64,000 bases of DNA from Sphingorhabdus sp. M41. GTDB taxonomy: Bacteria > Pseudomonadota > Alphaproteobacteria > Sphingomonadales > Sphingomonadaceae. The notes below the pieces were generated by a model. It was not told where the DNA came from and ran no database searches. It worked only from the letters and a program-made list of their open reading frames with translations. Each line of letters begins with the position of its first letter. Position 1 is the first letter of the stretch. This document shows, in pieces, positions 33,181 through 41,984 of the stretch. The translations under genes and the position numbers were made by a program. Location of the stretch: contig NZ_CP014545.1 of the NCBI RefSeq assembly GCF_001586275.1, forward strand, positions 2,320,501 through 2,384,500. Reading direction: 5' to 3'.

Positions 33181-35253
33181 CTATTGGCAGGCGAGACATT
33201 CGTCATAGTCGGTGGTGCCGGCGGTGGTCATCAGTTCGACCGTTTTCGGATCGAGCGTATTGTCCGCCTCGACGCCCCCCGAGATATTGCCGGTTGCCGG
33301 TTCGCTCATCATCGTTTCGCCACCGGCAAAACCGGCGCGCTGGATCGATTTCGAGCGCAGATAGTAAAGCGACTTGATGCCCAGCTCCCAGGCGCGGAAG
33401 TGGAGCATCAGCAGGTCCCACTTGTCGACATCGGCGGGGATGAACAGGTTCAGCGACTGTGCCTGATCGATATAGGGCGTACGGTCGGCGGCGAGTTCGA
33501 GCAGCCAGCGCTGGTCGATCTCGAAGCTGGTCTTGTACGTGTCCTTTTCCTCGGTGCTGAGGAAATCGAGATGCTGGACGCTGCCACCCTTTTCGAGGAT
33601 CGAGTTCCAGATATTGTTGCTGTCCTTGCTCTTCTCCTGCAGCAATTTCTGCAGATGCGGGTTCTTGACCACGAAGCTGCCGGAGAGCGTCTTGTGGGTG
33701 TAGATGTTCGCCGGGATCGGTTCGATACAGGCCGAGGCACCGCCGCAGATGATGCTGATCGACGCGGTCGGCGCGATTGCCATCTTGCAGGAGAAGCGCT
33801 CCATCACGCCCTGATCGGCTGCGTCGGGGCAAGGGCCGCGTTCCTTGGCGAGCATCATGCTGGCTTCGGACGCTTTCGCCGAAACATGCTTGAAGATCTT
33901 GAAGTTCCACGATTTTGCCAGCGCGCTTTCGAAGCCGAGGCCGCGGGCCTGAAGGAAGCTGTGGAAGCCCATCACGCCGAGGCCGACGCTGCGTTCGCGC
34001 ATCGCGCTATATTTCGCCCGCGCCATTTCTTCCGGCGCGCGGTCGATATAATCCTGCAGGACATTGTCGAGGAAGCGCATGACGTCCTCGATAAAGCCCT
34101 TCTCGACCGACCACTCGTCCCATTTTTCGAGATTGAGCGAGGACAGGCAACACACTGCCGTCCTGTCCTCGCCCAGATGATCACGACCCGTCGGCAGTGT
34201 GATCTCGGAACAAAGATTGGAGGTGGACACCTTGAGACCCAGATCGCGGTGATGCTTGGGCATCATCCGGTTCACCGTGTCGCTGAAGATGATATAGGGC
34301 TCGCCGGTGGCCAGCCGTGTTTCGACCAGCTTCTGGAACAGGCTGCGCGCATCGACGGTGCCGCGGACCGAACCGTCTTTCGGCGACTTGAGATCAAATT
34401 CCTTGCCGTCGCGGACCGCTTCCATGAATTCGTCGGTCAGCAATACACCGTGGTGCAGGTTCAGAGCTTTCCGGTTAAAGTCACCGGAAGGCTTTCTGAT
34501 TTCAAGAAATTCTTCGATTTCCGGATGATTGACGTCAAGATAGCAAGCGGCCGAACCACGGCGCAAGGACCCTTGCGAAATCGCCAGGGTCAGGCTGTCC
34601 ATCACGCGGACGAACGGAATGATGCCGGATGTCTTGCCGTTGAGGCCGACCGGCTCGCCGATACCGCGAACGCTGCCCCAATAGGTGCCGATGCCGCCGC
34701 CGCGCGATGCGAGCCAGACATTTTCGTTCCAGGTGTTGACGATGCCGCCGAGACTGTCGTCGACGCTGTTGAGATAGCAGCTGATTGGCAGGCCGCGACC
34801 GGTGCCGCCATTCGACAATACCGGTGTAGCCGGCATGAACCAGAGCTTGGAAATCGCGTCATAGAGGCGCTGCGCATGTTCCTGATCATCGGCATAAGCG
34901 TCGGCCACGCGGGCGAACAGATCCTGATAGGATTCGCCGGGCAACAGATAGCGGTCGTTGAGCGTTTCCTTGCCGAAATCGGTCAGCAGATCGTCGCGGC
35001 TTTCGTCCTGCGTAATCTTGAAACGGCGTTTTTCAACACTGTGGCTGTCACGCTCGGCCTTCAATTCCTTTTCGTCATTGGCCTTGGCCGAAGCGGCCTC
35101 TGCGGCTGCCTTCTTGCTGACTTCCGGTTCGCTGGTTGGTCCTGTATTTTCGGTTTTGCTTTTTGGCGTATCCAATACTTCCGCGCCCATTTCACTCTCA
35201 CTCACATCTGTTCCCGACAAGGTCTCGTTGTCGCGGTTGTCTCTAAAATCCAT
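33181..35253 (-). CDS. nrdA: Ribonucleoside-diphosphate reductase alpha subunit
   Basis: 690-residue catalytic subunit that reduces NDPs to dNDPs. Visible: the active-site cysteines (PISCYLNS, SNLCSEITLP with the NxCxE loop, VCCLSSLNL), the substrate loop SIICGGASACIEPIPANIY, and the C-terminal redox pair CLACQ that is re-reduced by thioredoxin or glutaredoxin. The N-terminus is a charged, low-complexity extension of about 75 residues, and no ATP-cone is recognised, so overall activity control by ATP/dATP may be absent. ATG 35253 follows AGGGGG; a TTG one codon earlier is less likely. It heads the nrdA-nrdB-ATPase unit behind a promoter with NrdR-like boxes. Confidence 0.96.
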   Translation of the reverse strand: MDFRDNRDNETLSGTDVSESEMGAEVLDTPKSKTENTGPTSEPEVSKKAAAEAASAKANDEKELKAERDSHSVEKRRFKITQDESRDDLLTDFGKETLNDRYLLPGESYQDLFARVADAYADDQEHAQRLYDAISKLWFMPATPVLSNGGTGRGLPISCYLNSVDDSLGGIVNTWNENVWLASRGGGIGTYWGSVRGIGEPVGLNGKTSGIIPFVRVMDSLTLAISQGSLRRGSAACYLDVNHPEIEEFLEIRKPSGDFNRKALNLHHGVLLTDEFMEAVRDGKEFDLKSPKDGSVRGTVDARSLFQKLVETRLATGEPYIIFSDTVNRMMPKHHRDLGLKVSTSNLCSEITLPTGRDHLGEDRTAVCCLSSLNLEKWDEWSVEKGFIEDVMRFLDNVLQDYIDRAPEEMARAKYSAMRERSVGLGVMGFHSFLQARGLGFESALAKSWNFKIFKHVSAKASEASMMLAKERGPCPDAADQGVMERFSCKMAIAPTASISIICGGASACIEPIPANIYTHKTLSGSFVVKNPHLQKLLQEKSKDSNNIWNSILEKGGSVQHLDFLSTEEKDTYKTSFEIDQRWLLELAADRTPYIDQAQSLNLFIPADVDKWDLLMLHFRAWELGIKSLYYLRSKSIQRAGFAGGETMMSEPATGNISGGVEADNTLDPKTVELMTTAGTTDYDECLACQ

Positions 35254-35761
35254 CAAAGCCCCCTAAAATCACTCTACTAATTCAACAATCACAACGGCCT
35301 ACAGGCCAATTGACCACCGGGATTTCAATAGGGCATTTGTTCCTGTCTTGTTCGACTCGAGCCGAAGCCCTTATCCTAACAGTATTAACGCCTCAGAGGG
35401 CATTTATTTTGCTGCCCAAAACCCCGTTTTTTTCGTTGTCATTTGGCACAAAGGGAGACGTCCACCGAGTCGGCGTTCCATACGACTAATACTATAAGTT
35501 GGTGTGCCCCCTATGCCGAACCACAACCTATAGTGGCTGAATCGAAATTTTATGCAAGGGGGTAAATGACGTTTTAAGGACTCAGTTCGTCGTATAAATG
35601 AATCGCTTCGTCGAACAGCGATTCTTGCCGACAGGCCGCGACGCGTGGTCGCGCTAGGCCTCCCGCAATGTGCAATAGCAGATAGCAATATTTACAAAAA
35701 TAACTGTCCACCATTCATGCACAGGGGGTTGTTACGCAATTGTGGCACCATATCTGGTAGC
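35254..35761. other. 508-nt non-coding region upstream of nrdA
   Basis: No convincing gene is present. The centre holds the nrdA promoter with its NrdR-like boxes (35489-35536). The rest is AT-richer than average, contains short frames without ribosome sites, and probably forms a long nrdA leader of about 230 nt. Confidence 0.6.
35489..35536 (-). promoter_or_regulatory. Paired NrdR-like boxes around an nrdA promoter
   Basis: Read on the minus strand, CCACTATAGGTTGTGG (35536-35521) matches the NrdR consensus ACACWATATATWGTGT at about 12 of 16 positions, and CACCAACTTATAGTAT (35504-35489) at about 10. Their spacing is 32 bp, three helical turns, as in known NrdR operators. A candidate promoter TCGGCA (35519-35514), 17 nt, TATAGT (35496-35491) has its -10 inside the second box. 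Repression when dNTPs are plentiful is the expected logic. Confidence 0.5.
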
Positions 35762-36106
35762 TCACTCTTTCGCTCGCGTCTGGCCGAGCAACAATTTGCG
35801 CACATCACCATCCACCTGCCCTGCGACAATGAAAAGATAGACGGACAGAAACAACATCCCGCCCACCGATGCGATTGCGCCAAGCGCGAAGCCGGACGGC
35901 GAAAAATTATGGCGCCACGCTACCCAGAGCGCCGACAGCAGCAGAAAGCACATGAAGTCAAAGTTGAACTGGCCGGGCCAGCCCATCGCTACCATGTCAC
36001 CAAAGAAAATCGGGAGCAGGTTCCAGCCATGGGCGGAAATGGTGATTCCGGTATAGATCGTGATTGCGATAAAAATCATCGCCATGAAAATTCTGAATAG
36101 CGTCAT
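35762..36106 (-). CDS. Small integral membrane protein, unknown function
   Basis: 114 residues with three to four hydrophobic segments: LFRIFMAMIFIAITIYTGIT, FDFMCFLLLSALWVAW and LGAIASVGGMLFLSVYLFIV. The C-terminus is charged (GDVRKLLLGQTRAKE). ATG 36106 has GGAGAGGGGC just ahead, which rules out the longer frame. The loop GWNLLPIFFGDMVAMGWPG between the first two segments may be conserved in relatives. No function can be named. Confidence 0.75.
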   Translation of the reverse strand: MTLFRIFMAMIFIAITIYTGITISAHGWNLLPIFFGDMVAMGWPGQFNFDFMCFLLLSALWVAWRHNFSPSGFALGAIASVGGMLFLSVYLFIVAGQVDGDVRKLLLGQTRAKE

Positions 36107-36537
36107 GATTTGCCCCTCTCCAGGCTTGAATTTGATCGACATACTATAGGCCAGGAACATCCTGCCATAAATTGTCTGCCACATAAGCGGCGAAAATATC
36201 AATTCTTCCTCGCCAGCCCGACAATCGCTTGCCTATATCTAGCCGCCCTGACCAATTTTCATCTTCGCTGCAGGCTCCCCAATCAGACAGCATGATGAGC
36301 AGCTCGGCTGGTGGCCCCGTTGCAGAGATCGGCAATCACTCACTCAATATTATATCTGCCGGGCACCCGGTTGCTGCCATTCCAAGGTTCAAACCCACCT
36401 GCATCGCCAACGGTTATATTCCCGTTTCGTCTTCTACAACTTGCCCGAAGGCTCTAATGACTGTAGGACTTGCCACGCTTTTCGCGAACTATCCGATGCT
36501 TAAGCACCATCGCTCAATCAAGGAATAATGAACTCAG
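36107..36537. other. 431-nt gap without a recognisable gene
   Basis: Lies between two divergent genes. It contains a Ser/Pro-rich 99-codon plus-strand frame without a ribosome site, which I do not accept. Promoters for both flanking genes are expected here, but no clear -35/-10 pair stands out. Confidence 0.5.
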
Positions 36538-36864
36538 ATGCCGCCATTTTCAGAACCGACTTTTCAAGAACGCACTCAAATGGCGGCCAAAGCCAAACAG
36601 GCTGCACTCAAAAAATTGAAGGCAAAGGCGCCGCTCAGCCCGGAAGTCATAGCCGAACGCAAGGCAGCCCAGTTGGCACGCGAACAGAAGCAGGCGATCG
36701 CACGCGAGGAGAAACGTGCGGCATTCGAGCAGTTGAAGGCCGAACGGAAAGCCGCGAAAGAGCAAGCGAAACCGAAGCTCGCACTTGGCCTGACCGAAAC
36801 CGAGAAAAAAGCCGCCCGCGACGAGCGCTACGCGAAACGGAAAAAACGCAAGAGCAAGAGATAG
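36538..36864 (+). CDS. DUF6481 family protein
   Basis: 108-residue, strongly basic, almost wholly helical protein. FQERTQMAAKAKQAALKKLK near the N-terminus and a long Lys/Arg/Glu/Ala helix (EEKRAAFEQLKAERKAAKEQ) lead to a Lys/Arg tail (YAKRKKRKSKR). This is the DUF6481 pattern of alphaproteobacteria. The charge and C-terminal tail suggest nucleic-acid or ribosome contact, which is inference. The start is kept at 36538 because FQER lies upstream of an alternative Met at 36580. It precedes the fumarase gene by 218 nt. Confidence 0.85.
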   Translation: MPPFSEPTFQERTQMAAKAKQAALKKLKAKAPLSPEVIAERKAAQLAREQKQAIAREEKRAAFEQLKAERKAAKEQAKPKLALGLTETEKKAARDERYAKRKKRKSKR

Positions 36865-37082
36865 GCCGCGCAGGAATAGCCCTTTCGGTTTCGACAGGCT
36901 TTCGTAATTCGTCGTGATTGGATTTGCGGCTTCAATGCGCCGATCACGCAACTGCAGGGCCGCTCTCCTGTCTCCGCAATCAGACATGTCTGGTCGCGGG
37001 CTGTATCACAAAAACTTGCTCGGTCCGGTCATATCCGTCAATAGGCAGTCCGATCTACAATCGTCAGTTTTTCGGAGCCAAT

Positions 37083-38606
37083 ATGACCGTCACCATCAAG
37101 ACCGCCGATCTCATTGAAAGCGTCGCCGATGCGCTGCAATTTATCTCTTACTATCATCCGATGGATTATATCCGGGCGCTCGGCAAAGCCTATGACGCGG
37201 AGAAATCTCCGGCAGCCAAGGATGCGATTGCGCAGATCCTGACCAATTCGAAAATGTGTGCCGAGGGGCACCGGCCGATTTGTCAGGATACGGGTATCGT
37301 CAATGTCTTCGTCAAATGGGGCATGGATTGCCGGCTCGACGATACATCGCAATCGATGCAGGAAATTGTCGATGAAGGTGTTCGCCGCGCCTATCTCCAT
37401 CCGGAGAACAAGCTGCGCGCCTCGATCCTCGCCGATCCCGCCTTCACCCGGCGCAACACCAAGGACAACACGCCAAGCGTGCTGCATGTCGAGATGGTGC
37501 CCGGCGACAAGGTCTCCGTCGATGTCGCGGCCAAGGGCGGCGGATCGGAGAATAAATCCAAGTTCAAGATGATGAACCCGAGCGACAATATCGTCGACTG
37601 GGTGCTGGAAATGATCCCGCAGATGGGCGCCGGCTGGTGCCCGCCCGGCATGCTCGGCATCGGTATCGGTGGCACCGCCGAACGCGCCGTATTGCTCGCC
37701 AAGCAGAGCCTGATGGACCCGATCGACATGGGTCCGCTGAAGGAGCGCGGCCCGCGCAACGATATCGAGGAAATGCGCATCGAGATTTTCGACAAGGTCA
37801 ATGCGCTGGGCATTGGCGCGCAGGGACTGGGCGGACTGTCGACCATCCTCGACGTCAAGATCAACGACTGGCCCTGCCATGCGGCGGGCAAGCCGGTTGC
37901 AATGATCCCCAATTGCGCCGCCACCCGCCATGCCCATTTCACGCTCGATGGCAGCGGCCCCGCCTATCTCGAAGCGCCGAAGCTAGAGGAATGGCCGGAC
38001 GTCAACTGGACACCGTCATCGGAAGCCAAGCGGGTGCATCTCGACCAGCTGGACGCGGCAGAAGTCGCAACATGGAAGCATGGCGACCGCCTGTTGCTCA
38101 ATGGCAAGATGCTGACCGGTCGCGACGCTGCGCACAAGAAGATCAAGGATATGCTGGACGCAGGCGAAGAATTGCCGGTCGAATTCAAGGGCCGGGTCAT
38201 CTATTATGTTGGCCCAGTCGATCCGGTTGGCGAGGAAGTGGTCGGTCCGGCCGGTCCGACCACCGCAACGCGGATGGACAAGTTCACGGACATGATGCTC
38301 GAACAGGGCCTGCTGGCGATGGTCGGCAAGGCCGAACGCGGGCTGGACACGATCGGTTCGATCAAGAAGCACAAGAGCGCCTATCTGATGGCGGTCGGCG
38401 GCAGCGCCTATCTGGTGTCGCGGGCAATCAAGGGATCGAAGATTGTCGGCTTTGAAGAGCTCGGCATGGAAGCGATCTACGAATTTGAAGTACAGGACAT
38501 GCCGGTCACGGTGGCGGTCGATGCCGAAGGGCAAAGCGTGCACCATCTGGCCCCGCTGGTTTGGCAGGAGAAGATCAAGAAGGAAGGATTGCTCGAGAGC
38601 GCCTGA
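37083..38606 (+). CDS. Fumarate hydratase, class I (iron-sulfur)
   Basis: 507-residue oxygen-sensitive [4Fe-4S] fumarase catalysing fumarate + water to malate in the TCA cycle. Features: PICQDTGIVNVFVKWG with a cluster Cys, a second Cys in GAGWCPPGMLGIGIGG, IPNCAATRHAHF, and the C-terminal half with VVGPAGPTTATRMDKF and KSAYLMAVGGSAYLVSRAI. ATG 37083 fits the family N-terminus (IKTADLIESVADALQFISYY); a longer frame to 36918 reads intergenic DNA. It is followed by a strong hairpin. Confidence 0.95.
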   Translation: MTVTIKTADLIESVADALQFISYYHPMDYIRALGKAYDAEKSPAAKDAIAQILTNSKMCAEGHRPICQDTGIVNVFVKWGMDCRLDDTSQSMQEIVDEGVRRAYLHPENKLRASILADPAFTRRNTKDNTPSVLHVEMVPGDKVSVDVAAKGGGSENKSKFKMMNPSDNIVDWVLEMIPQMGAGWCPPGMLGIGIGGTAERAVLLAKQSLMDPIDMGPLKERGPRNDIEEMRIEIFDKVNALGIGAQGLGGLSTILDVKINDWPCHAAGKPVAMIPNCAATRHAHFTLDGSGPAYLEAPKLEEWPDVNWTPSSEAKRVHLDQLDAAEVATWKHGDRLLLNGKMLTGRDAAHKKIKDMLDAGEELPVEFKGRVIYYVGPVDPVGEEVVGPAGPTTATRMDKFTDMMLEQGLLAMVGKAERGLDTIGSIKKHKSAYLMAVGGSAYLVSRAIKGSKIVGFEELGMEAIYEFEVQDMPVTVAVDAEGQSVHHLAPLVWQEKIKKEGLLESA

Positions 38607-38630
38607 TATCGCGAGACAATCCCAGCCCGC

Positions 38631-38655
38631 AACCACGAACAATATTCGTGGTTGT
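38631..38655 (+). terminator. Hairpin downstream of the fumarase gene
   Basis: CAACCACGAA (38631-38640), CAATA loop, TTCGTGGTTG (38646-38655): a perfect 10-bp stem 24 nt after the stop. The trailing sequence GTTCGTCC is only partly T-rich, so it may be a weak intrinsic terminator or a 3' stabiliser. Confidence 0.5.
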
Positions 38656-38763
38656 TCGTCCAAAAAAGACGGAACGCGAAAATGCGCCGCCAATCAGAGG
38701 CGATTGAGCGGCAAGGGCCGAGCTGATCTGATTTGGCGGAATATCGCCCGATCGGTTACGGGT

Positions 38764-38988
38764 TTAAATGTCCCGGCGTGTTGTCGTGGTCGTCGTCTCT
38801 GCAACAGCGGCATCCGGCGACAGGTCGCGCGTACGGGTGCGGTTGGTTGCTGACATTAGCCCTATTCCAACCAGTATAACCGCTCCAACCGCGATATAGG
38901 TTGGCGGAGCGCCCAGCAAAAATGCGCCATAAGCCAGCCCGCCAACGAAAACGAAAAAGCCGATCATATAAAGTGAAAAAGACGACAT
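38764..38988 (-). CDS. Small membrane protein, unknown function
   Basis: 74 residues with two hydrophobic segments (LYMIGFFVFVGGLAYGAFLL and YIAVGAVILVGIGLM) and a Thr-rich tail (AETTTTTTRRDI). ATG 38988 has AGGAG eight bases upstream, so the longer frame is not used. Typical of small alphaproteobacterial inner-membrane proteins; no function assigned. Confidence 0.7.
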   Translation of the reverse strand: MSSFSLYMIGFFVFVGGLAYGAFLLGAPPTYIAVGAVILVGIGLMSATNRTRTRDLSPDAAVAETTTTTTRRDI

Positions 38989-39368
38989 CAACGATACTCC
39001 TGTTATACCAGGCACGCGCCCGGCATCATAGATACGCCGGACGCAGTCCGAGGTTGCACCAATGGCGAATTGTTATCGGGCCCTTTATTATCGGGTCCTG
39101 CCGGTTGGCCGCATGGGATGCGCCATTCCGATCGACCCGGTTTTCGAGTTTTGACCTCTAATATGGTCAGGCGGTACGTTGTTTTCATCATCGTCGCGGG
39201 GAGCCAATTTGCCTTACACCGCGTTTACACCGGGATCAGCCCCCCTTCCCTCCGCAAGACACTCAAGGGAGGGCCGGCCAGATAATTTCTGACCGCTTCT
39301 TCGTCCGTGACTGAAGGAATGTTCTGTCCGCGAATGACAATGGCTGCAAATGGGCTTATATTGAAGCC
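38989..39368. other. 380-nt gap without a recognisable gene
   Basis: Divergent promoter region for the two flanking membrane-protein genes. It contains a CCCTTCCCTC...CAAGGGAGGG stem-like repeat remnant around 39244-39275, similar in flavour to the repeats at 10.1 and 28.3 kb. Short frames on both strands lack ribosome sites. Confidence 0.5.
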
Positions 39369-39638
39369 ATGTATATTTTTATCATCTTCCTGTGCGGCAT
39401 CGGCAATTTCGCCATGCACAAGGCCATGCTCGAGAGCAACCATCCGATCATGGCTGAAGCGCGTGGCAGTTTCCGGAAAATACTCGGTCCCCATGGCAGC
39501 TATTTTCTGGAGTTTTTCATGCTCGTCGCGGCGATGATTTTTGCCAATATGGGTATGCTCACCGCCGTGATTTTCTATTTTATCTATACGCTTGCCAATT
39601 GCGCGGCAGCCTGGGTGCTTTTTTCTAACAAGCATTGA
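39369..39638 (+). CDS. Small membrane protein, unknown function
   Basis: 89 residues with hydrophobic ends and a polar middle: MYIFIIFLCGIGNFAMHKAM, the loop SNHPIMAEARGSFRKILGPHGS, then LEFFMLVAAMIFANMGMLTA and a third segment VIFYFIYTLANCAAAWVLF. Three spans are predicted. The ribosome site is weak. The pattern of spans and charged loop argues for a real gene; family unknown. Confidence 0.65.
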   Translation: MYIFIIFLCGIGNFAMHKAMLESNHPIMAEARGSFRKILGPHGSYFLEFFMLVAAMIFANMGMLTAVIFYFIYTLANCAAAWVLFSNKH

Positions 39639-39777
39639 GATTAGAGAGGCTTATCACCCAAGATGGGCAACGCTGTTTGTCCGACTACGAACGTAGTTTA
39701 TCGAAAGCCGGTATCGGCTGCAACCAATCGAGCATAGCAGCGCTCCATTCGAAACGAACGGCTTTTGGGGGAATATC

Positions 39778-41919
39778 TTGAACGACAGATTACGGGTTTT
39801 GACCGGCATTGCCACAGGTGCGATAATTGCGTCATCCCTCTTCCCCACTGCCGCGCAGGCCCAGACGGCAAGCCTTACTTCCTTGCAACCGCGCACGGAA
39901 AGCGGACGCCAGATATATGATGCAGGACAATTTTCCCGTTTCAATCCCCGCACGGCACTGGACATGGTCCGTCAGGTGCCCGGCTTCACCATTGATACCG
40001 GAGACAGCGATGAACGCGGCCTGGGTCAGGCCGACGAAAATGTCCTGATCAATGGCGCGCGTATCTCGGGCAAGAATAATGACGCCTTTACGTTTCTCGG
40101 CAGGATTTCGGCGGCGAATGTGGTCCGGATCGAAATTGTCGACGGTGCCACGCTGAGTATTTCCGGCCTGTCCGGGCAGGTGCTCAATCTCGTGACCAAC
40201 GTGAACGAAACCAGCGGCCCTAGTGGCAATTTCAAATGGGATCCGCGATGGCGGCGCTCGGGTAGCAACTGGTTTTCCGGAGAAGCGTCGGTCAGCAGCA
40301 AGCTGGGCAAAGGCGATTTCACCCTGTCGATCGAAAATGATGCCGCGCGAAATGGGGTCGAAGGGCCGGAACAGGTTACCGACCGATTTGGCAACCTGCT
40401 GTTCGAACGCGACGAGGTCGCCCGCTATTCTCAGGATCGACCGAAACTGAGCGCAGCTTATACCATTGCGAGTGCGGGCGGTTCGGTGTTCAACGCCAAT
40501 GCTGCCTATCAGCTGTTCCGGAAACGGGAAACGGTCGCCACTGATCGCACGCAGGCTGGCCAACCGGATATTTTCGAGCTCTATTCCAGCAGCGAGAATG
40601 AATGGAATGCCGAATTCAGTGCCGACTATGAGTTTTCTCTTGGCACCGGGCGGTTAAAGCTGATCGGTTTGCAGCGGCTGGAACATAGTCCGGTGAGTGA
40701 TTTTTTCGGTCAGACATTCTTTGACGGAGTCACGCCCGCCAAAAGCAGCCGGTTTGACCCGGTGACCGATGAAGGAGAGTCGATCCTGCGCGCCGAATAT
40801 GGCTGGAAAACTGCGGGCGGGACCGACTGGGGCGTCAGCGTCGAAGGCGCCTATAATTTCCTCGATAATCAAGCGGCGCTGGCGGTGCTCGATGCCCAGG
40901 GGATATTCCAGCCAGTCGCGCTGACCAACGCCAATAGCAAGGTCACCGAATATCGCGGAGAAATCATCGGCTCCTATGGGCGGCCACTTACAGACAATCT
41001 GAACCTCCAGGCAACTTTGGGCGGCGAATATAGCAAGATCAGCCAGAGCGGGGCAAAAGGCGAGAGCCGGTCCTTCATTCGTCCCAAGGGATCCGTCTCG
41101 CTGGCCTGGCGGCCGGAACCCGGGCTCGATGTCAGCCTGAAGGTCGAACGGTCGGTCGGTCAGCTCAATTTCTTCGATTTTGTCGAGTCGGTCGATGTGT
41201 CACAGAATAGCGGAAATGCCGGGAACCCGGGACTGGTGCCACCGCAAAGCTGGCGAGCGGAACTGGAGACGACGCAGAAGCTGGGGCCCTGGGGGTCGCT
41301 GACCGTCAACCTTTATGGCGAGAAGATCAGCGATATCGTCGATTCCATCCCGATCACCGCCACCACCGAGGCGCGCGGCAATCTGGACAGCGCGACCAGC
41401 TATGGCGTGGAAATGGTGACCAGCATATTGTTCGATCCCATAGGCTGGACCGGAGCAAAGCTGGATATCGAAGGCGAAGTTCGCAAGAGCGCGTTGCGCG
41501 ATCCGCTGACAGGCATCCACCGGCGGATCAGCGATGACAAGATATTCACCTATGAAGCCAGTTTGCGGCATGATATTCCCGGCAGCAACTGGGCATGGGG
41601 CGCCGGCGTTGAAGAATCCCGCTACTCGGATTTTCTGCGACTGGACCAGATCACCCGCTTTCGCACAGCCGCGCCCTATAGCTGGATATTTGTCGAGCAT
41701 AAGGACGTGCTGGGGCTGACCGTGCAGGCCAATCTGGGCAATCTCTTCGGTCGCGCCGAGAATTTCACCCGCACGGCCTTTGGCGATCTTCTGGGTCAGC
41801 CCGGGGATCTGGACCGTGGATTCATCCGGGGCCGGCGCAATGGCCCGATTGCCTTTGTCGAAGATCGCAGCCGCCAATTCGGCCTGATTTACCGGTTGAC
41901 CGTCAGCGGCAGTTTTTGA
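39778..41919 (+). CDS. TonB-dependent receptor-like outer-membrane protein
   Basis: 713 residues starting at a TTG preceded by GGGGGA. The signal peptide (GIATGAIIASSLFPTAAQAQ) is followed by a plug domain: ALDMVRQVPGFTIDTGDSDE, ENVLINGARISGKN and VVRIEIVDGATL. The barrel then runs to the terminal GLIYRLTVSGSF. TonB-gated uptake of a bulky nutrient (siderophore, glycan or similar) is the family role; no substrate-specific neighbour is present. No clear TonB box was picked out after the signal peptide, and the plug looks short, as in the smaller receptors of sphingomonads. Confidence 0.88.
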   Translation: MNDRLRVLTGIATGAIIASSLFPTAAQAQTASLTSLQPRTESGRQIYDAGQFSRFNPRTALDMVRQVPGFTIDTGDSDERGLGQADENVLINGARISGKNNDAFTFLGRISAANVVRIEIVDGATLSISGLSGQVLNLVTNVNETSGPSGNFKWDPRWRRSGSNWFSGEASVSSKLGKGDFTLSIENDAARNGVEGPEQVTDRFGNLLFERDEVARYSQDRPKLSAAYTIASAGGSVFNANAAYQLFRKRETVATDRTQAGQPDIFELYSSSENEWNAEFSADYEFSLGTGRLKLIGLQRLEHSPVSDFFGQTFFDGVTPAKSSRFDPVTDEGESILRAEYGWKTAGGTDWGVSVEGAYNFLDNQAALAVLDAQGIFQPVALTNANSKVTEYRGEIIGSYGRPLTDNLNLQATLGGEYSKISQSGAKGESRSFIRPKGSVSLAWRPEPGLDVSLKVERSVGQLNFFDFVESVDVSQNSGNAGNPGLVPPQSWRAELETTQKLGPWGSLTVNLYGEKISDIVDSIPITATTEARGNLDSATSYGVEMVTSILFDPIGWTGAKLDIEGEVRKSALRDPLTGIHRRISDDKIFTYEASLRHDIPGSNWAWGAGVEESRYSDFLRLDQITRFRTAAPYSWIFVEHKDVLGLTVQANLGNLFGRAENFTRTAFGDLLGQPGDLDRGFIRGRRNGPIAFVEDRSRQFGLIYRLTVSGSF

Positions 41920-41984
41920 CGGTCCGGCCCGCTGAAACTTTAGCCGGATAGACTTTATCGGCGGGCGGTCCTACATCCGGGGCC

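Noticed and set aside
33085-35280. 731-codon plus-strand frame opposite nrdA
   Set aside because: nrdA is unmistakable on the minus strand; the plus frame runs through its whole length and shows no domain.
36390-36410. GGTTCAAAC, resembling a tRNA T-loop
   Set aside because: The flanking bases cannot form the 5-bp T-stem, and no anticodon or acceptor stem is found upstream.
36229-36528. 99-codon plus-strand frame before the DUF6481 gene
   Set aside because: No ribosome site, Ser/Pro-rich composition, no recognisable segment; treated as non-coding.
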